Source of the DNA: Neostapfia colusana
Lineage: Eukaryota; Streptophyta; Magnoliopsida; Poales; Poaceae
Direction of reading: 5' to 3'
Assembly (NCBI GenBank): GCA_030760725.1
Contig: JASWHV010000012.1
Coordinates: 44,671,652-44,735,651 of the forward strand
DNA length: 64,000 nucleotides
Part shown: positions 33,006-46,300 of the stretch, in pieces
Layout of the letters: each line of letters begins with the position of its first letter
Numbering within the stretch: the first letter of the stretch is position 1
The notes under the pieces: generated by a model
What the model was told of the DNA's origin: nothing
Seen by the model: the letters and a program-made list of their open reading frames with translations, nothing else
Databases searched by the model: none
Position numbers and translations under genes: made by a program

Positions 33006-33163
33006 GACGACGCGCTGCTGCATTGACTGAGTGCGCCCACTACGTCGAAGACAAGCAACCTTTTCGTCTCCCAAGTACAGCCACTCGTCCACTACGCGAA
33101 AATCTTGCAACCACTTCGATTCCCAAGTCGCAGGTTCAAAGCCACCACGCGGGAGAGATGGGG

Positions 33164-36100
33164 TGACACGACCCCACGGTCTTGTCGAGCCAGGATCACA
33201 CTGAGGGGTGCTGCGTTGCACAGCACCAGATAACACACATCAAAGGTACAAAGCGGAAGCAAAACTTTTATTACATAAAAGTGGTTTATGAACATTTGTA
33301 CATCAAAATAAGTCCAGTCTACACTCACGGGCGTAGACTATGCATCAAGTTCACGTTCAGCCCGTGAACGTGTCCTTGCTAGCACACACGCACACTAACA
33401 CGGCGGCGTACACGACTGCCACTCGACGGGGTTCCCCTCCTGGGGTTTCGTCTCTTCTTCGGGAGTCCCTTCCTCATAGAACCCTGCAAAAGCTTCAAAC
33501 ACAAGCAGTGAGCACGAAGGCTCAGCAAGTCTGACCCGTCTCACCTAAACATGGAACTTCTACAAGAGGGGTGATGGGTACATGAGGTAAAACCATTTGC
33601 AAAGGACTCGCCTAATTATTGGAACCTTACTTTCAAATTTTAGCAGCAGGTTGTGGAGAACCTTACGCTAAGGCACATGAGAGAGCCGCAATCAAACAAG
33701 AAACGCATTTCTCTCATGTACTTTGCCCAAAGTTGTAAGGAACTTTAATTAGCTCTAGACTACAGCAAATCATTAACAATCAAGTCCGTCTTTCACTCAG
33801 CAACATTTTAACATGTAACTAGCCTGTTCTTTCTACGTCACGGTACAGTGAACAAGTGGTACTCACTGACCACGAGGGACGGCGATTATAATCGATTTAC
33901 ACCTGCAGGGTTACCCGAACAACCCGTCACGTACGCCCGTACTCGATGTTGCCTACAACAACCATCACGGACGTCGTACGCAACTACCTTTCACCCGTTA
34001 GCCAAATGTTGAACCAGTCCAATCGTCCCGAGCAAGAGGTCTCTGCACGCACATCTCAGTGCCGCCAGCCGATTTACACCTCGAGCTCTCAACCTACCCT
34101 CTGAACGACCAGCTATGCCTCAACACCCAGCTACCCGAGTTACATCGGTTTCCCGGTTCCCATATAGCCGGTAGGTCTTCGGTACTGTTCTAGCTTGCTC
34201 AACAGGCCCACACACGGCTCGGTCCTCAATCGACACAAGCGGAGCTACAGCACACAGGCCCCAAAGTACTCCTGCCCTTACTCTCCGCTCGGTCTCATCT
34301 TTCTTGCCATGTGTATCATGTGCTATCTCTACCCGAGTCGAGTGCCTCTAGCCTATGCTCGCGAGTAGTTCCAACTACTCGACTTGTACCGAATCCTACC
34401 CTAACTTAGCTTTGCAGTAGCTAACGGGGTTTACAATCCTAAACCCAACACATAGTTTTCTTGGCTATGCAATTGGGTTTCCAAACAAGACTCTAATGCA
34501 AGGAACCATAATACTCAAATAAGTGCTCAAAACAATAAAAATTTGTAAAAAGGTTAATGCAAACCGGAGCTTGCCTTACTAATCTTGGTCGTAGGCTAGC
34601 TGCTCCTCCGGAGTAACGAAGTCTAGGACTTCGGGTTCCTCCTCGACCTTAGCGACTACATGATATACAAGGATATGTATTAATTTAAATGCATTTGATT
34701 GAATTTAAACTTGTGAAGTCTATAACTCTTAATAGACAGACCCAATGACTGTGAAACTTTTACTGTGGCTTGGTTACAACCTAAACAGAGATTTGGTCAA
34801 GTTTTAGTTGTAGCAAAGCTCATTTGAGCTCTCCATAATTAATTATGTACTTGACCTTAATTGAAGGCTTTTAGGGTGTTCTAAGGATTTTCATGAAACA
34901 AACTATGACTTTCTGAAAACTAGATTTTCACAGGGTTCTAATGGAGTTGGTCTCACTTAGTTTGAAGGTTTCTAGCTAAAGCTATGAGCTAAACAATTTC
35001 AGGGAAAATTCTGAAAATGTTTCTGAACATTTTCTATTTTCTCTGCAACAGTTTTACTAATCACACCATTAGGTGGATCAAATAAGCTCAAATGGACCTG
35101 AAATTTTTATGGTAGTTCAGAGATATTTTGGTGAACATCCCAGCAAAATTTCAGAATTTTCCTCCAAGGGATTCTCCAGTAAAAATTCCAAACAGTTTAA
35201 ACTTTGAGGAATTAATTCTGGAGAATTAAAGATTTTCATGAAGTGAAACTTGATTTACTGGAAAGTTCTCAGAGAGATGAATCCAAGAAAATTTGGTTTA
35301 CTCGATTTGGAGCTTTCTAGCTCACGTTATGAGGATTTGAAGTTTGAATGGAATCTGAAAATCGGGGAAAAGTTTAAACTCGCGGGTGGGCCACGGGGAC
35401 ACGTGTTGCGCACTGATGCGTCGGCACACCGTGGTATGCGGGGTTCCTGTGCGCCAGCACAACAGATCCCAGCCGCACTCGATCCTGATTTAAATTTTTA
35501 AGCCGCTGACGCGTGGGCGAGCCGGCTTCGTCTTCCTCCCGACGCGCCCTCGTGCCCGGGCCGCCTCCCCTCGCCGGAGCAGACCCGGAGCTCGCCGGAC
35601 TGGCGTTCCCGGCCGCCGCCCAGCCAGAGACTCGCTTCCAGAGGGTTTAGGGCATCGAGGAACACGTTGGTGGGCTCTGTTTGGGACGTCGGTGGCCGGA
35701 ACCAGCTCCGCGACGTGCGGCAGCTACTGCTGTGGTTCGGCACCGTTGTCCGAGGTCTCTAGCCTGCCATCGCTTGCGCCGATGGGCTCTACATCATCAA
35801 CGCAGCTCTAGGAAGCTCGACATGACCTCAGAGTAGCTCGGAAGTCACTGTAAATACGGTTTCACCGTGCGACCGAATGGTTCTGCTGCGGACACTCCGA
35901 ATAGAGCTTAAATCCCGCCGCTCCGAGGCGTTCTCATGCGATGGATGCTAAAGGAGATTTGATAGCCGGCTAATCCAGCATATGTGTGCAAAATTTGATG
36001 ACTCAAGGAGGGACAGCGAAGGAGAATTTTAAAGAACTGTACCGGAATCTTGGGCTGAGGTCGCCGGAGCAAATTCTCGGAATTCACCGGCGAGAGTGCA

Positions 36101-37242
36101 CGGCGTGGCTTGAGCTTCAGGTGGAAGCAGCGTGGAGTCTGTGCGCTCCTTTTCCTGCCCTTGCTCGGCTGTGAAAGTGGCTGTGGTGTGCTTCCCACGT
36201 GAGACTGATCGCCGTCCTTCAGCTAAGCCGCGGCGGTCGTCGTTGATCACGGGAACAGGGGCCGAAACCCGGTGGTTCAGGCGTTGGGAGGGTGGTGCTT
36301 GAGCTCAGCGTGTTGCCTAGCAACTCGGGAGGCGAGGATGCGATTGTTTGCTGTGTTTTCCCGATCGACCGCAAGCTCGGGGAAAAGAAGAATGGCGCTG
36401 CCCGGTGTCGCCCGCGAGGATAAGAAGGCATCGGGTCTTCACTCGGCTGAGGCGGTGACGGTCGCGTGGGGGCGCGATCAGACCGCCCTGGGCGCCAGCG
36501 CGCGAAGGGAGAAGCAGCTGGTGGCGCCGGTTGCTTCTCGGTGGCACAGCCGGGCAGCTGCTCGGTGGAATTCCCCACCGAGGCTGTGCCTTTTGTGCAA
36601 GTCTTCACTCTTATCTCTATGACATGTGGGTCCCACCCTCAATTTTAACCTCTGAAATTAACTCCTTATCACTTTTGTAAACAGTAATCCCCACAAAGCC
36701 CCTGGTGATTTGAATTATCAACCTTTGAGACATTTGAATTGACTAGAATTCAAATTGGGTTAGGTTTGGATAATTTCAGCACATGTTCAGTTTGAAATTC
36801 AAATAAAGTTTGAATTTGCCCCACTTAGCTCATGTCAAGATCAACTCCAAATAGAGTGAAAATTGGTGTGTGAGCTCACAAAAATGTGCTGAGTAAGAAT
36901 ATGTCTCCCACTTTTGAATTCATAGGATAAAAACAGTTTGAATTTGAATGTAGTTTCAAACTGCCCTCTTTCTAGCTATGCCCAAAATGACCTCAAAAGG
37001 TTTTGAATTTGGGTGAAACTTAGCATGGACATTCCTAGCACCATGTAGGAGTTTTCATATGCCCAGCCCCTGTATATCACATGTGGGAAAATACCACTTT
37101 TGCAATATGTGAGTTTATTCTCTAATGAGCATGTTGATGGTGGTTACTTGCTCTTCAAATGTGTTTATCAACTTGCTCCAAATGAGGTGTGTGTGTGTGG
37201 TGATGACACTTCAAACATGTGTCAAAAACTGAGGCCCTTACA
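33164..37242 (-). repeat. Left (3') LTR of the chromovirus
   Basis: Collinear with 43370-47443. It contains no gene; the open frames within it (for example near 35250, 36029, 36219-36622) recur in both copies and follow the GC-rich core of the LTR. Confidence 0.92.
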
Positions 37243-37258
37243 TTCCTCCCCCCTTAAA
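37243..37258 (-). promoter_or_regulatory. Polypurine tract of the chromovirus
   Basis: On the reverse strand TTAAGGGGGGAGGAA lies directly before the 3' LTR start TGTAAGGGCC. Confidence 0.85.
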
Positions 37259-37311
37259 AGAATCTCGTCCCGAGATTATAAGGTGAAAATGAGAGAGAGG
37301 ACGGTGGAAAA

Positions 37312-40300
37312 TTACCGGATATGCGACGTGAAAAAGTCGGGGTAGTTAACGCGAAGAAATCCTTCGCTCTCCCATGTCGCTTCGTCCACGGAGTGATTAC
37401 TCCATATAACTTTGTAGAACCACAACGTGCGGTTGCGTGTGGTTCGGGCCTTCTCTTCAATAATCTGAACCGGTTCCTCCCGATAGGTGAGATGCGGTTG
37501 CAGTTCTTCAATGTCTTCCAGCTGAACGGTAGTTGATAGCTTGAGACACTTCCTCAGCTGGGAAATGTGGAAGACGTCGTGCACACCAGAAAGTGCTTCT
37601 GGTAGTTTCAGCCGGTATGCTACTGATCCACATCTTTCGGCAATCTGGAATGGACCGATGAATCGGGGTGCCAACTTTCCTCTCAACCCAAATCTGTTTA
37701 CACCCTTCATTGGAGACACACGTATTTATACGTGATCCCCGACTTCGAATTGTAATGGGCGTCTTCTCCGGTCCGCATACTATTTCTGACGGGATTGGAC
37801 GGCTTTCAGGTTCGCTTGAATCAGTCGAACCTTTTCTTCCGCGTTGTTGACAAGGTCAATCCCGAAGGTAACCCTTTCGCCAGACTCACACCAATTCAAT
37901 GGTGTGCGGCATTTTCTCCCGTATAGCGCCTCATAAGGCGCCATCTTGATGCTGGCTTGGTACCCATTATTGTACGAGAACTCGGCTAACGGCAAGTGAT
38001 CATCCCAATTCTTGCCGTGATTGATAGCGCAAGCTCGTAGCATGTCTTCTAAGATCTGATTCACCCGCTCGGTTTGCCCATCCGTCTGCGGGTGGTACGC
38101 TGAACTACGGATCAGCTTCGTCCCCAAGGCAGCGTGTAGCTGCTCCCAAAAACGGGACACAAATAAAGTGTCCCGATCCGATATGATGGTACGGGGTACG
38201 CCGTACAAGCATAGGATCCGTGAGATGTACAATTCAGCGTACTTCTTGGCGTTGTAGTTGGTGTTGACCGGGATGAAATGGGCAACTTTGGTGACCCGGT
38301 CGACGATCACCCACACAGAATCATGTTTCTGAAAGGTGGTGGGTAAACTGACAATGAAGTCCATGCTCACATTCTCCCACTTCCAGGCAGGAACGCCTAG
38401 TGGTTGTAGCAGTCCCGGTTTCCGCATATGGTCTGCCTTCACCCTTCGACATGTATCGCACTCAGACACGTACTTCGCGATCTCCCGCTTCATCCGTGTC
38501 CACCAAAACTTGCTTCTGAGTTCTTGATACATTTTGTTGCTGCCGGGCTGAATAGAAAATTTTGATAAGTGAGCCTCATCAAAATTTTTCTTCTGTAACT
38601 CCGGGTTACGGGGTACGACGATCCGGTCCTTGAACCAAAGGACGCCGTCTCCGTCCTTCCGGAAACATTTCAACTCCCACTGTCTACACGTCTCCGTAAA
38701 TGCGACATGCCCTTGTCATGTTTCTGAGCTGCCGCTATCTCTTCACGGATGGTGGGGATCAAAGCTAGGTTGTAGAGAGCTCCATGTGGAATTACATGCA
38801 GTGGTGGTTCGCTCTCTCCCAACAGTGTGATGGTCAGATTGTTGACGTGTGACTTGCGGCTCAGCGCATCTGCCACTACGTTTGCCTTGCCTGGATGATA
38901 ATGGATCTCTATTTCGTAATTCTCTATCAATTCTAACCATCTTCGTTGCCTCATGTTCAGCTCCTTCTGAGTGAATATGTACTTGAGGCTTTTGTGGTCG
39001 GTAGATAGATGTACTAGGTTACCGAGTAGGTAGTGCCTCCACATCTTCAGTGCAAGTACCACGGCAGCGAGCTCCAAGTCGTGATTTGGATAATTCTGCT
39101 CATGGTTTCTAAGCTGCCGTGATCCATACGCGACCACTCTTCGGTCTTGCATCAGCACGCATCCGAGCCCAATGCCGTATGCATCGCAGTACACATCGAA
39201 CGGTTTTGTTGTGTCTGGCTGCGCCAAAACCGGTGCTGATGTCAGGTGCTTGACTAAAGCCTTGAATGTTGCTTCACATGCCGGACTCCAAACATATTTG
39301 GTAGCCTTCTTCAGCAGCTCTGTCATTGGCTTGGCAATCTTCGAGAAGTTCGGAATGAACCTCCGATAATATCCCACGAGTCCGAGGAAACTCCGTACCT
39401 CGTGAACAGTTCTCGGGGATTTCCAATTCAGCACTTGAGTGATCTTGCTCGGGTCTACAGCGATACCCTCCGCTGAGATGATATGCCCGAGGAAAGGCAC
39501 TTGCGATATCCAGAATTTGCACTTGCTGAATTTCGCGTATAGCTTGTGATCCCGCAGCCGTTGTAAGACTATACGCAGATGCTTCTTGTGATCTTCCTCC
39601 GACTTGGAATATACTAATATGTCGTCGATGAAGACCACGACAAACTTGTCCAGCTCCGGCATGAATACCGAGTTCATCAAATACATGAAATGAGCTGGAG
39701 CATTGGTGAGGCCAAAGGACATGACCAGGTACTCGTACAGTCCGTACCTCATCGAGAAAGCCGTCTTCAGAATGTCCTCAGCCCGTATTTTAATCTGGTG
39801 GTGCCCGGATCTCAAATCCATCTTGGAAAAGATCTTTGCTTCGACCAACTGATCAAACAACATGTCGATCCGTGGCAACGGGTACTTGTTTTTGATGGTT
39901 ACGACATTTAATGGACGATAGTCCACGCAAAGCCGCAACGTCTCATCCTTCTTCTTCACGAATAATGCCGAACAGCCCCATGGCGAGGAGCTCAGCCTAA
40001 TAAAACCCTTCTCCAGGAGGTCCGTTAGCTGGGTCTTCAATTCAGTCAATTCCTTGGGCGCCATCTTGTACGGCCTTCGGGATATTGGCATGGTTCCTGG
40101 TGCAAGTTCAATCTTGAACTCCACCTCTCTATCGGGCGACATCCCTGGTAAATCGTCCGGGAATACATCAGGGAACTCTCGGACCATGGGAATATCTTCC
40201 AATCTGATGGTTGTGGCTTGATAGACACTTGGAAGTTTTATTTCTGGACTGTCCAGAAACAAGGAATGAGATTCGTGCACTTTTGAGCTCAAGTGCACAA

Positions 40301-40874
40301 CTCGGAGGACGGTGTCTAAAACAGTGCCGTGGCGGGTTAACCACGACATCCCTAAAATGACATCGACCTTTTGTCCCTCTAGGATTATGAGAGACGTAGG
40401 GTAAACTCTACCCTCTAAGCACAATGGCGCTTTTGGGACCATCATGCTTGCTGAAATTTTCCCACCCGGTGAACAGATCACATAAGGACTATCGGTGGGT
40501 AGTATTTGCAAGCTATATTTATCAATGAAAGCTTGGCTAATGAAGCTATGCATGGCGCCTGAATCAAATAGTACTATGGCGGGATGCTGGTGGAGTTGGA
40601 ACATACCCGCAAGGATTGGCTCACCCTCCGGCACGTCCTCTATGGCAAGCTGGTGGACGGTGCCGGGCCTAGGGTTTGCCCGCCACACATTAGTAGGATT
40701 CCAGGGTTGATTCCTCCCCGGAAACTGCGGTGCAACTCCGCCGCCTTGCCTCTCTGGACAACTACTGGTGAAGTGTCCTGGACGACCACACTTGTAACAT
40801 GTGGCCGCTGCTGGTGTGGTGCTCGGGGGACGAAAACCCGGCATGTGCTGCTGAGGTGCATACGCACGCGGCAT
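37312..40874 (-). pseudogene. Chromovirus pol (protease, RT, RNase H, integrase, chromodomain), broken
   Basis: The frame 40874-38670 (734 residues) starts with a CCHC knuckle (CYKCGRPGHFTSSC), then protease (VLFDSGAMHSF), RT with DLRSGHHQIKI and VVVFIDDILVYS, and RNase H from FDVYCDAYGIGLGCVL to NVVADALSRKS. After a frameshift near 38680 the integrase follows (38673-37783): D-D-E residues lie in MDFIVSLP, IISDRDTLF and HPQTDGQTERVN. The second histidine of its HHCC finger is glutamine (SIQPGSNKMY where HPGS is usual). In-frame stops occur at about 37780 and 37730. The last segment (37719-37312) ends in a chromodomain-like YKVIWSNHSVDEATWE, which in chromoviruses guides integration to marked chromatin. 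Confidence 0.88.
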
Positions 40875-40875
40875 C

Positions 40876-41865
40876 GCCGCTGCTGCTGTTGTTGCGGAGG
40901 TGGTACTGGCAGTGCCGGCCTGAATGCCGGTGAAGAGTACGACCGACTGCGGAATGGCATCGACCTCTGTGGTGGCTGCCAGCGTGGACCTGATGGTGGG
41001 CGATTCACCATCCGAAATTTCTGAGATGGACCGCCTCCTTCTCCGGTGCTTTGCGGCGCGCTTCGCTTTCTCTCCGCCGCCGCTAACTCCTTGCCGGAGT
41101 CCTCCTGAACAATCGTAGCATCAATGATGTCGTTGAGGCTGCCGCGATTGAACATCGCCAACTTGTCCTTCAGGAGCGGGTTAAGCCCCTGGTAGAAGTA
41201 GTCCCGCCTCTTCTCGTCAGTATCGGCGTGATATGACGCATAGAGCATGAGATCGTTGAACGCCCTGGAGTATTCCAGCTCCCTTGCTGCAGGTGTAGAA
41301 ACTCTTGCGTCTTCCTCTTCATCAGACCTGGCGGTATGTGATAGGCCCTGAAGGCCATCCGGAACTCCGTCCAGGTCATAACTCGGTCGGTGGGCTGTGA
41401 AGCACACAAGTTTGCCCACCACGCGCTCACGGATCCTTGGAGCTGCTGGACCGCGGACTGAGTCTTGCGCTGCTCGCTTATTTGGAGCAGCCCGAACTTC
41501 ATCTCTATTGCGCGGAGCCAGTTGTCCGTGTCGAGAGGTTCATCTGCCCTTGAGAATACCGGGGGATGAGTCGCTAGGAAGTCGGAGTAGGAGCTCTGTT
41601 GACGCTCCTCACGATCTTGACGTCCCTCTGGGCGAGACGTATTGGCAATAAGAGTTTGCAGCAACTCCGTGTGCTGCTGATGTGAACCCGCCATTGCCGC
41701 GACAATGTCAGCCAATGTAACCGTTGGCAGTGGCGGTGGCGGTGTTTGCTGTTGCTGTTGCTGCTGTTGCTGCTGCTGTCCCGAGGAGTCCTCGGGAGGC
41801 TGTTGGGAGGTCTCTCCCCCTTGGCTAGTACCCCCAACGTCCGGGTTGGCACGAGTACGAGTCAT
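40876..41865 (-). pseudogene. Chromovirus gag, frameshifted
   Basis: Starts at the reverse-strand ATG 41865 (MTRTRANPDVGG) with a polyglutamine stretch (CAG/CAA repeats), then a capsid domain (VFSRADEPLDTDNWLRAIEM, WWANL, WTEFRMAFRAYHIPPGLM). A frameshift near 41283 moves it to a second frame (YSRAFNDLMLYASYHADTD, KRRDYFYQGLNPLLKDKL), and another near 40878 leads into the zinc-knuckle/pol frame. Confidence 0.85.
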
Positions 41866-43353
41866 TCTGTAAAAATATATTTGAGAAATGTCAAATATTT
41901 ATTTAAACAGTAAACCATTGAGTTATAACATAAGTCATGTCATTGAACCCATAAAACTTGGAAACATAATTCAAATTTTAAACAAATTTGACTGCTGATC
42001 TGCTGTCCAACATAACAGCCCAGACCAGTTTCCATTTCAACCTGATTTAGGCCATGCTAAAAGCAAAACCAATTCTGGAGCTCAACATCAAAGTTGAAGC
42101 TACCTTCAATAGATTTCCAGAAAGTATTTTCTTGGCCTGAGATCTGTCCTGGTTCAAAAGTTATGAGATGTCAAAGTTAACAGAATTTCTGGAGAAAATT
42201 TGACAGCACCTCCCTGCTTTAGGTACTGATTTGATCCAAGAATTCCAGTTAATTCTGTTCCCAATCTGACAAAACTTTCTGTTACAAAGTTGTAACCCAT
42301 CTCATAAGCTTTCCATAACTACCTCATTTTATATTTTTGGATTTTTATGCAGGAAGTTATGCTCAATTTACAGAGAGTTTACAGAGAGTCTTTGCCCTGC
42401 CCTATTTTCTGGACAGTTTCAACTCTACTGCATTTTTCGATTGGTTAAGGGATGAAACACCTCAGGACCTCCACAGAAAAGTTGTAAAGATCTTCCAATT
42501 CTTTCCATAAATGTATCATATGACCCCAACCTCGAAAGAACTCAACCTCTAACCTCTGATTAACCTCAGCCTTAATTCAGCTGAAAACAGAGTGCTCTGT
42601 CCTTAGCAACCTATATGTTGAAAACTTGTTAACTTTGAATATCCTGATTAAGGGAAGAGGTTACAGCAAATTTTAGTGCTTTGGATCAAAAACCTTCAAG
42701 TTTTTACAATGAAGTTGTTCATTTAGTGGGGTGTGACGTCGATGCGTCACCAGATCATGTCGGTACTACGTCCTCACAAAGAAAAACCTATACCGGACTT
42801 AGCCGGCTTCATTAATTCAGTGGCACTAAACGTCACTCGCACACGGATGCTACACGTCTACCGTTTCGTGGTCAGACTACCTGCAGAAACTCAAACAATC
42901 ATTAGACTCGGCTGCACACCGAGCCCGGTATCCATACAGTTCGTACACCCGGCCGTCATCACTCGCCCGGATGTTCTCAAGCCAACCACGCCTTGAGTTA
43001 CGTGTTCACGTTTCAGACCATGTGACGGGGTCTCCCAGATCGCACCACGCACGCCAGGGACAGACGTTGCTCGAATACCCCAAACGACATGAAGAGTCAT
43101 AGAGGATATCAAAGCGGGTCGGGTTACCTGCCACCCGTGGGGCTCCACCCTTCAGCTTGTGCGCACTGGTGGACAGCGCTTACGTGTACCCCGCAAGACA
43201 TAAACGTCCCGAGATACACGATTTTCCGACATAGACAAATAGGTTAGTATGCCACTTTCTATACACTAATAACATCCTTATACGGGCTATTAACTCGTTT
43301 CTCACTAGATTTTTGAAAAAGGTGACCTTTTTAGTGCGTTAAACCTCAAGCGA
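41866..43353 (-). other. Untranslated leader of the chromovirus
   Basis: About 1.5 kb of AT-rich sequence between PBS and gag. No supported reading frame. Long leaders are usual in this clade. Confidence 0.7.
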
Positions 43354-43367
43354 GCTCTGATACCAAT
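43354..43367 (-). promoter_or_regulatory. Primer-binding site (initiator tRNA-Met) of the chromovirus
   Basis: On the reverse strand ATTGGTATCAGAGC, two bases after the LTR end GTGTCA. Confidence 0.88.
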
Positions 43368-43369
43368 GC

Positions 43370-46300
43370 TGACACGACCCCACGGTCTTGTCGAGCCAGG
43401 ATCATGCTGAGGGGTGCTGCGTTGCACAGCACCGGATAACACACATCAAAGGTACAAAGCGGAAGCAAAACTTTTATTACATAAAGTGGTTTATGAACGT
43501 TTGTACATCAAAATAAGTCCAGTCTACACTCACGGGCGTAGACTACGCATCAAGTTCACGTTCAGCCCGTGAACGTGTCCTTGCTAGCACACATGCACAC
43601 TAACACGGCGGCGTGCACGACTCCCACTCGACAGGGTTCCCCTCCTGGGGTTCCGTCTCTTCTTCGGGAGTCCCTTCCTCATAGAACCCTGCAAAGCTTC
43701 AAACACAAGCAGTGAGCACGAAGGCTCAGCAAGTCTGACCCGTCTCACCTAAACATGGAACTTCTACATGAGAGGTGATGGGTACATGAGGTAAAACCAT
43801 TTGCAAAGGACTCGCCTAATTATTGGAACCTTACTTTCAAATTTTAGCAGCAGGTTGTGGAGAACCTTACGCTAAGGCACATGAGAGAGCCACAATCAAA
43901 CAAGAAACGCATTTCTCTCATGTACTTTGCCCAAAGTTGAAAGGAACTTTAATTAGCTCTAGACTACAGCAAATCATTAACAATCAAGTCCGTCTTTCAC
44001 TCAGCAACATTTTAACATGTAACTAGCCTGTTCTTTCTACGTCACGGTACAGTGAACAAGTGGTACTCACTGACCGCGAGGGACGGCGATTATAATCGAT
44101 TTACACCTGCAGGGTTACCCGAACAACCCGTCACGTACGCCCGTACTCGATGTTGCCTACAACAACCATCACGGACGTCGTACGTAACTACCTTTCACCC
44201 GTTAGCCAAATGTTGAACCGGTCCAATCGTCCTGAGCAAGAGGTCTCTGCACGCGCATCTCAGTGCTGCCAGCCGATTTACACCTCGAGCTCTCAACCTA
44301 CCCTCTGAACGACCAGCTATGCCTCAACTCCCAGCTACCCGAGTTACATCGGTTTCCCGGTTCCCATATAGCCGGTAGGTCTTCGGTACTGTTCTAGCTT
44401 GTTCAACAGGCCCGCACACGGCTCGGTCCTCAATCGACACAAGCGGAGCTACAGCACACAGGCCCCAAAGTCCTGCTGCCCTTACTCTCCGCTCGGTCTC
44501 ATCTTTCTTGCCATGTGTATCATGTGCTATCTCTACCCGAGTCGAGTGCCTCTAGCCTATGCTCGCGAGTAGTTCCAACTACTCGACTTGTACCAAATCC
44601 TACCCTAACTTAGCTTTGCAGTAGCTAACGGGGTTTACAATCCTAAACCCAACCCATGGTTTTCTTGGCTATGCAATTGGATTTCCAAACAAGACTCTAA
44701 TGCAAGGAATCATAATACTCAAATAAGTGCTCAAAACAATAAAAATTTGTAAAAAGGTTAATGCAAACCGGAGCTTGTCTTGCTGCTCTTGGTCGTAGGC
44801 TAGCTGCTCCTCCAGAGTAACGAAGTCTAGGACTTCGGGTTCCTCCTCGACCTTAGCGACTACATGATATACAAGGATATGTATTAATTTAAATGCATTT
44901 GATTGAATTTAAACTTGTGAAGTCTATAACTCTTACTAGAAAGACCCAATGACTGTGAAACTTTTACTGTGGCTTGGTTACAACCTAAACAGAGATTTGG
45001 TCAAGTTTTAGTTGTAGCAAAGCTCATTTGAGCTCTCCACAATTAATTATGTACTTGACCTTAATTGAAGGCTTTTAGGGTGTTCTAAGGATTTTCGTGA
45101 AACAAACTATGACTTTCTGAAAACTAGATTTTCAGAGGGTTCTAATGGAGTTGGTCTAACTTAATTTTAAGGTTTCTAGCTAAAGCTATGAGCTAAACAA
45201 TTTCAGGGAAAATTCTGAAAATGTTTATGAACATTTTCTATTTTCTCTGGAACAGTTTCACTAATCACACCATTAGGTGGATCAAATGAGCTCAAATGGA
45301 CCTGAAATTTTTATAGTAGTTCAGGGATATATTGGTGAACATCCCAGCAAAATTTCAGAATTTTCCTCCAAGGAATTCTCCAGTTAAAATTCCAAACAGT
45401 TTAAACTTTGAGGAATTAATTCTGGAGAATTAAAGATATTCATGAAGTGAAACTTGATTTGATAGAAAGTTCTCAGAGAGCTGAATCCAACAAAATTTGG
45501 TTCACTCGATTTGGAGCTTTCTAGCTCACGTTATGAGGATTTGAAGTTTGAATGGAATCTGAAAATCGGGGAAAAGTTTAAACTCGCGGATGGGCCACGG
45601 GGACACGTGTTGCGCACTGATGCGTCGGCACACCGTGGTCTGCGGGGTTCCTGCGCGCCAGCACAACAGATCCCAGCCGCACCCGATCCCGATTTAAATT
45701 TTTAAGTCGCTGACGCATGGACCAGCCGGCTTCGTCTTCCTCCCGACGCGCCCTCGTGCCCGCGCCACCTCCCCTCGCCGGAGCAGACCCGGAGCTCGCC
45801 GGACCGGCGTTCCCGGCCGCCGCCCAGCTAGAGACAACCTGCCAGAGGGTTTAGGGCATCGAGGAACATGTTGGTGGGCTCTGTTTGGGACGTCGGTGGC
45901 CGGAACCAGCTCCGCGACGTGCGGCAGCTACTGCTGTGGTTCGGTACCGTTGTCCGAGGTCTCTAGCCCGCCATCGCTTGCGCCGATGGGCTCTACATCA
46001 TCAAAGCAGCTCTAGGAAGCTCGACATGACCTCAGAGTAGCTCAGAAGTCACCGTAAATACGGTTTCACCGTGCGACCGAATGGTTCCGCGGCGGACACT
46101 CCAAATAGAGCTTAAATCCCGCCGCTCCGAGGCGTTCTCATGCGATGGATGCTAAAGGAGATTTGATCGCCGGCTAATCCAGCATATGTGTGCAAAATTT
46201 GATGGCTCAAGGAGGGACAGCGAAGGAGAATTTTAAAGAACTGTACCGGAAGCTTGGGCTGAGGTCGCCGGAGCAAATTCTCGGAATTCGCTGGCGAGAG

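Larger units (their letters stand above)
29431..33163 (+). other. Long non-coding internal region of the outer element
   Basis: About 3.7 kb between gag and the chromovirus insertion. The many short open frames show no pol motif (no DSG/DGG, YVDD/FIDD or HHCC/DDE). It contains two sets of internal repeats, listed separately. It continues at 47449-47496 after the nested element. Confidence 0.65.

Noticed and set aside
35250..36648. Open frames in the chromovirus LTR, some over 110 residues
   Set aside because: They appear in both LTR copies with frame changes between them, show no domain, and follow the GC-rich LTR core.
41738..41785. CAG/CTG trinucleotide repeat as a separate microsatellite
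   Set aside because: It is the polyglutamine-coding part of the chromovirus gag and lies in frame.
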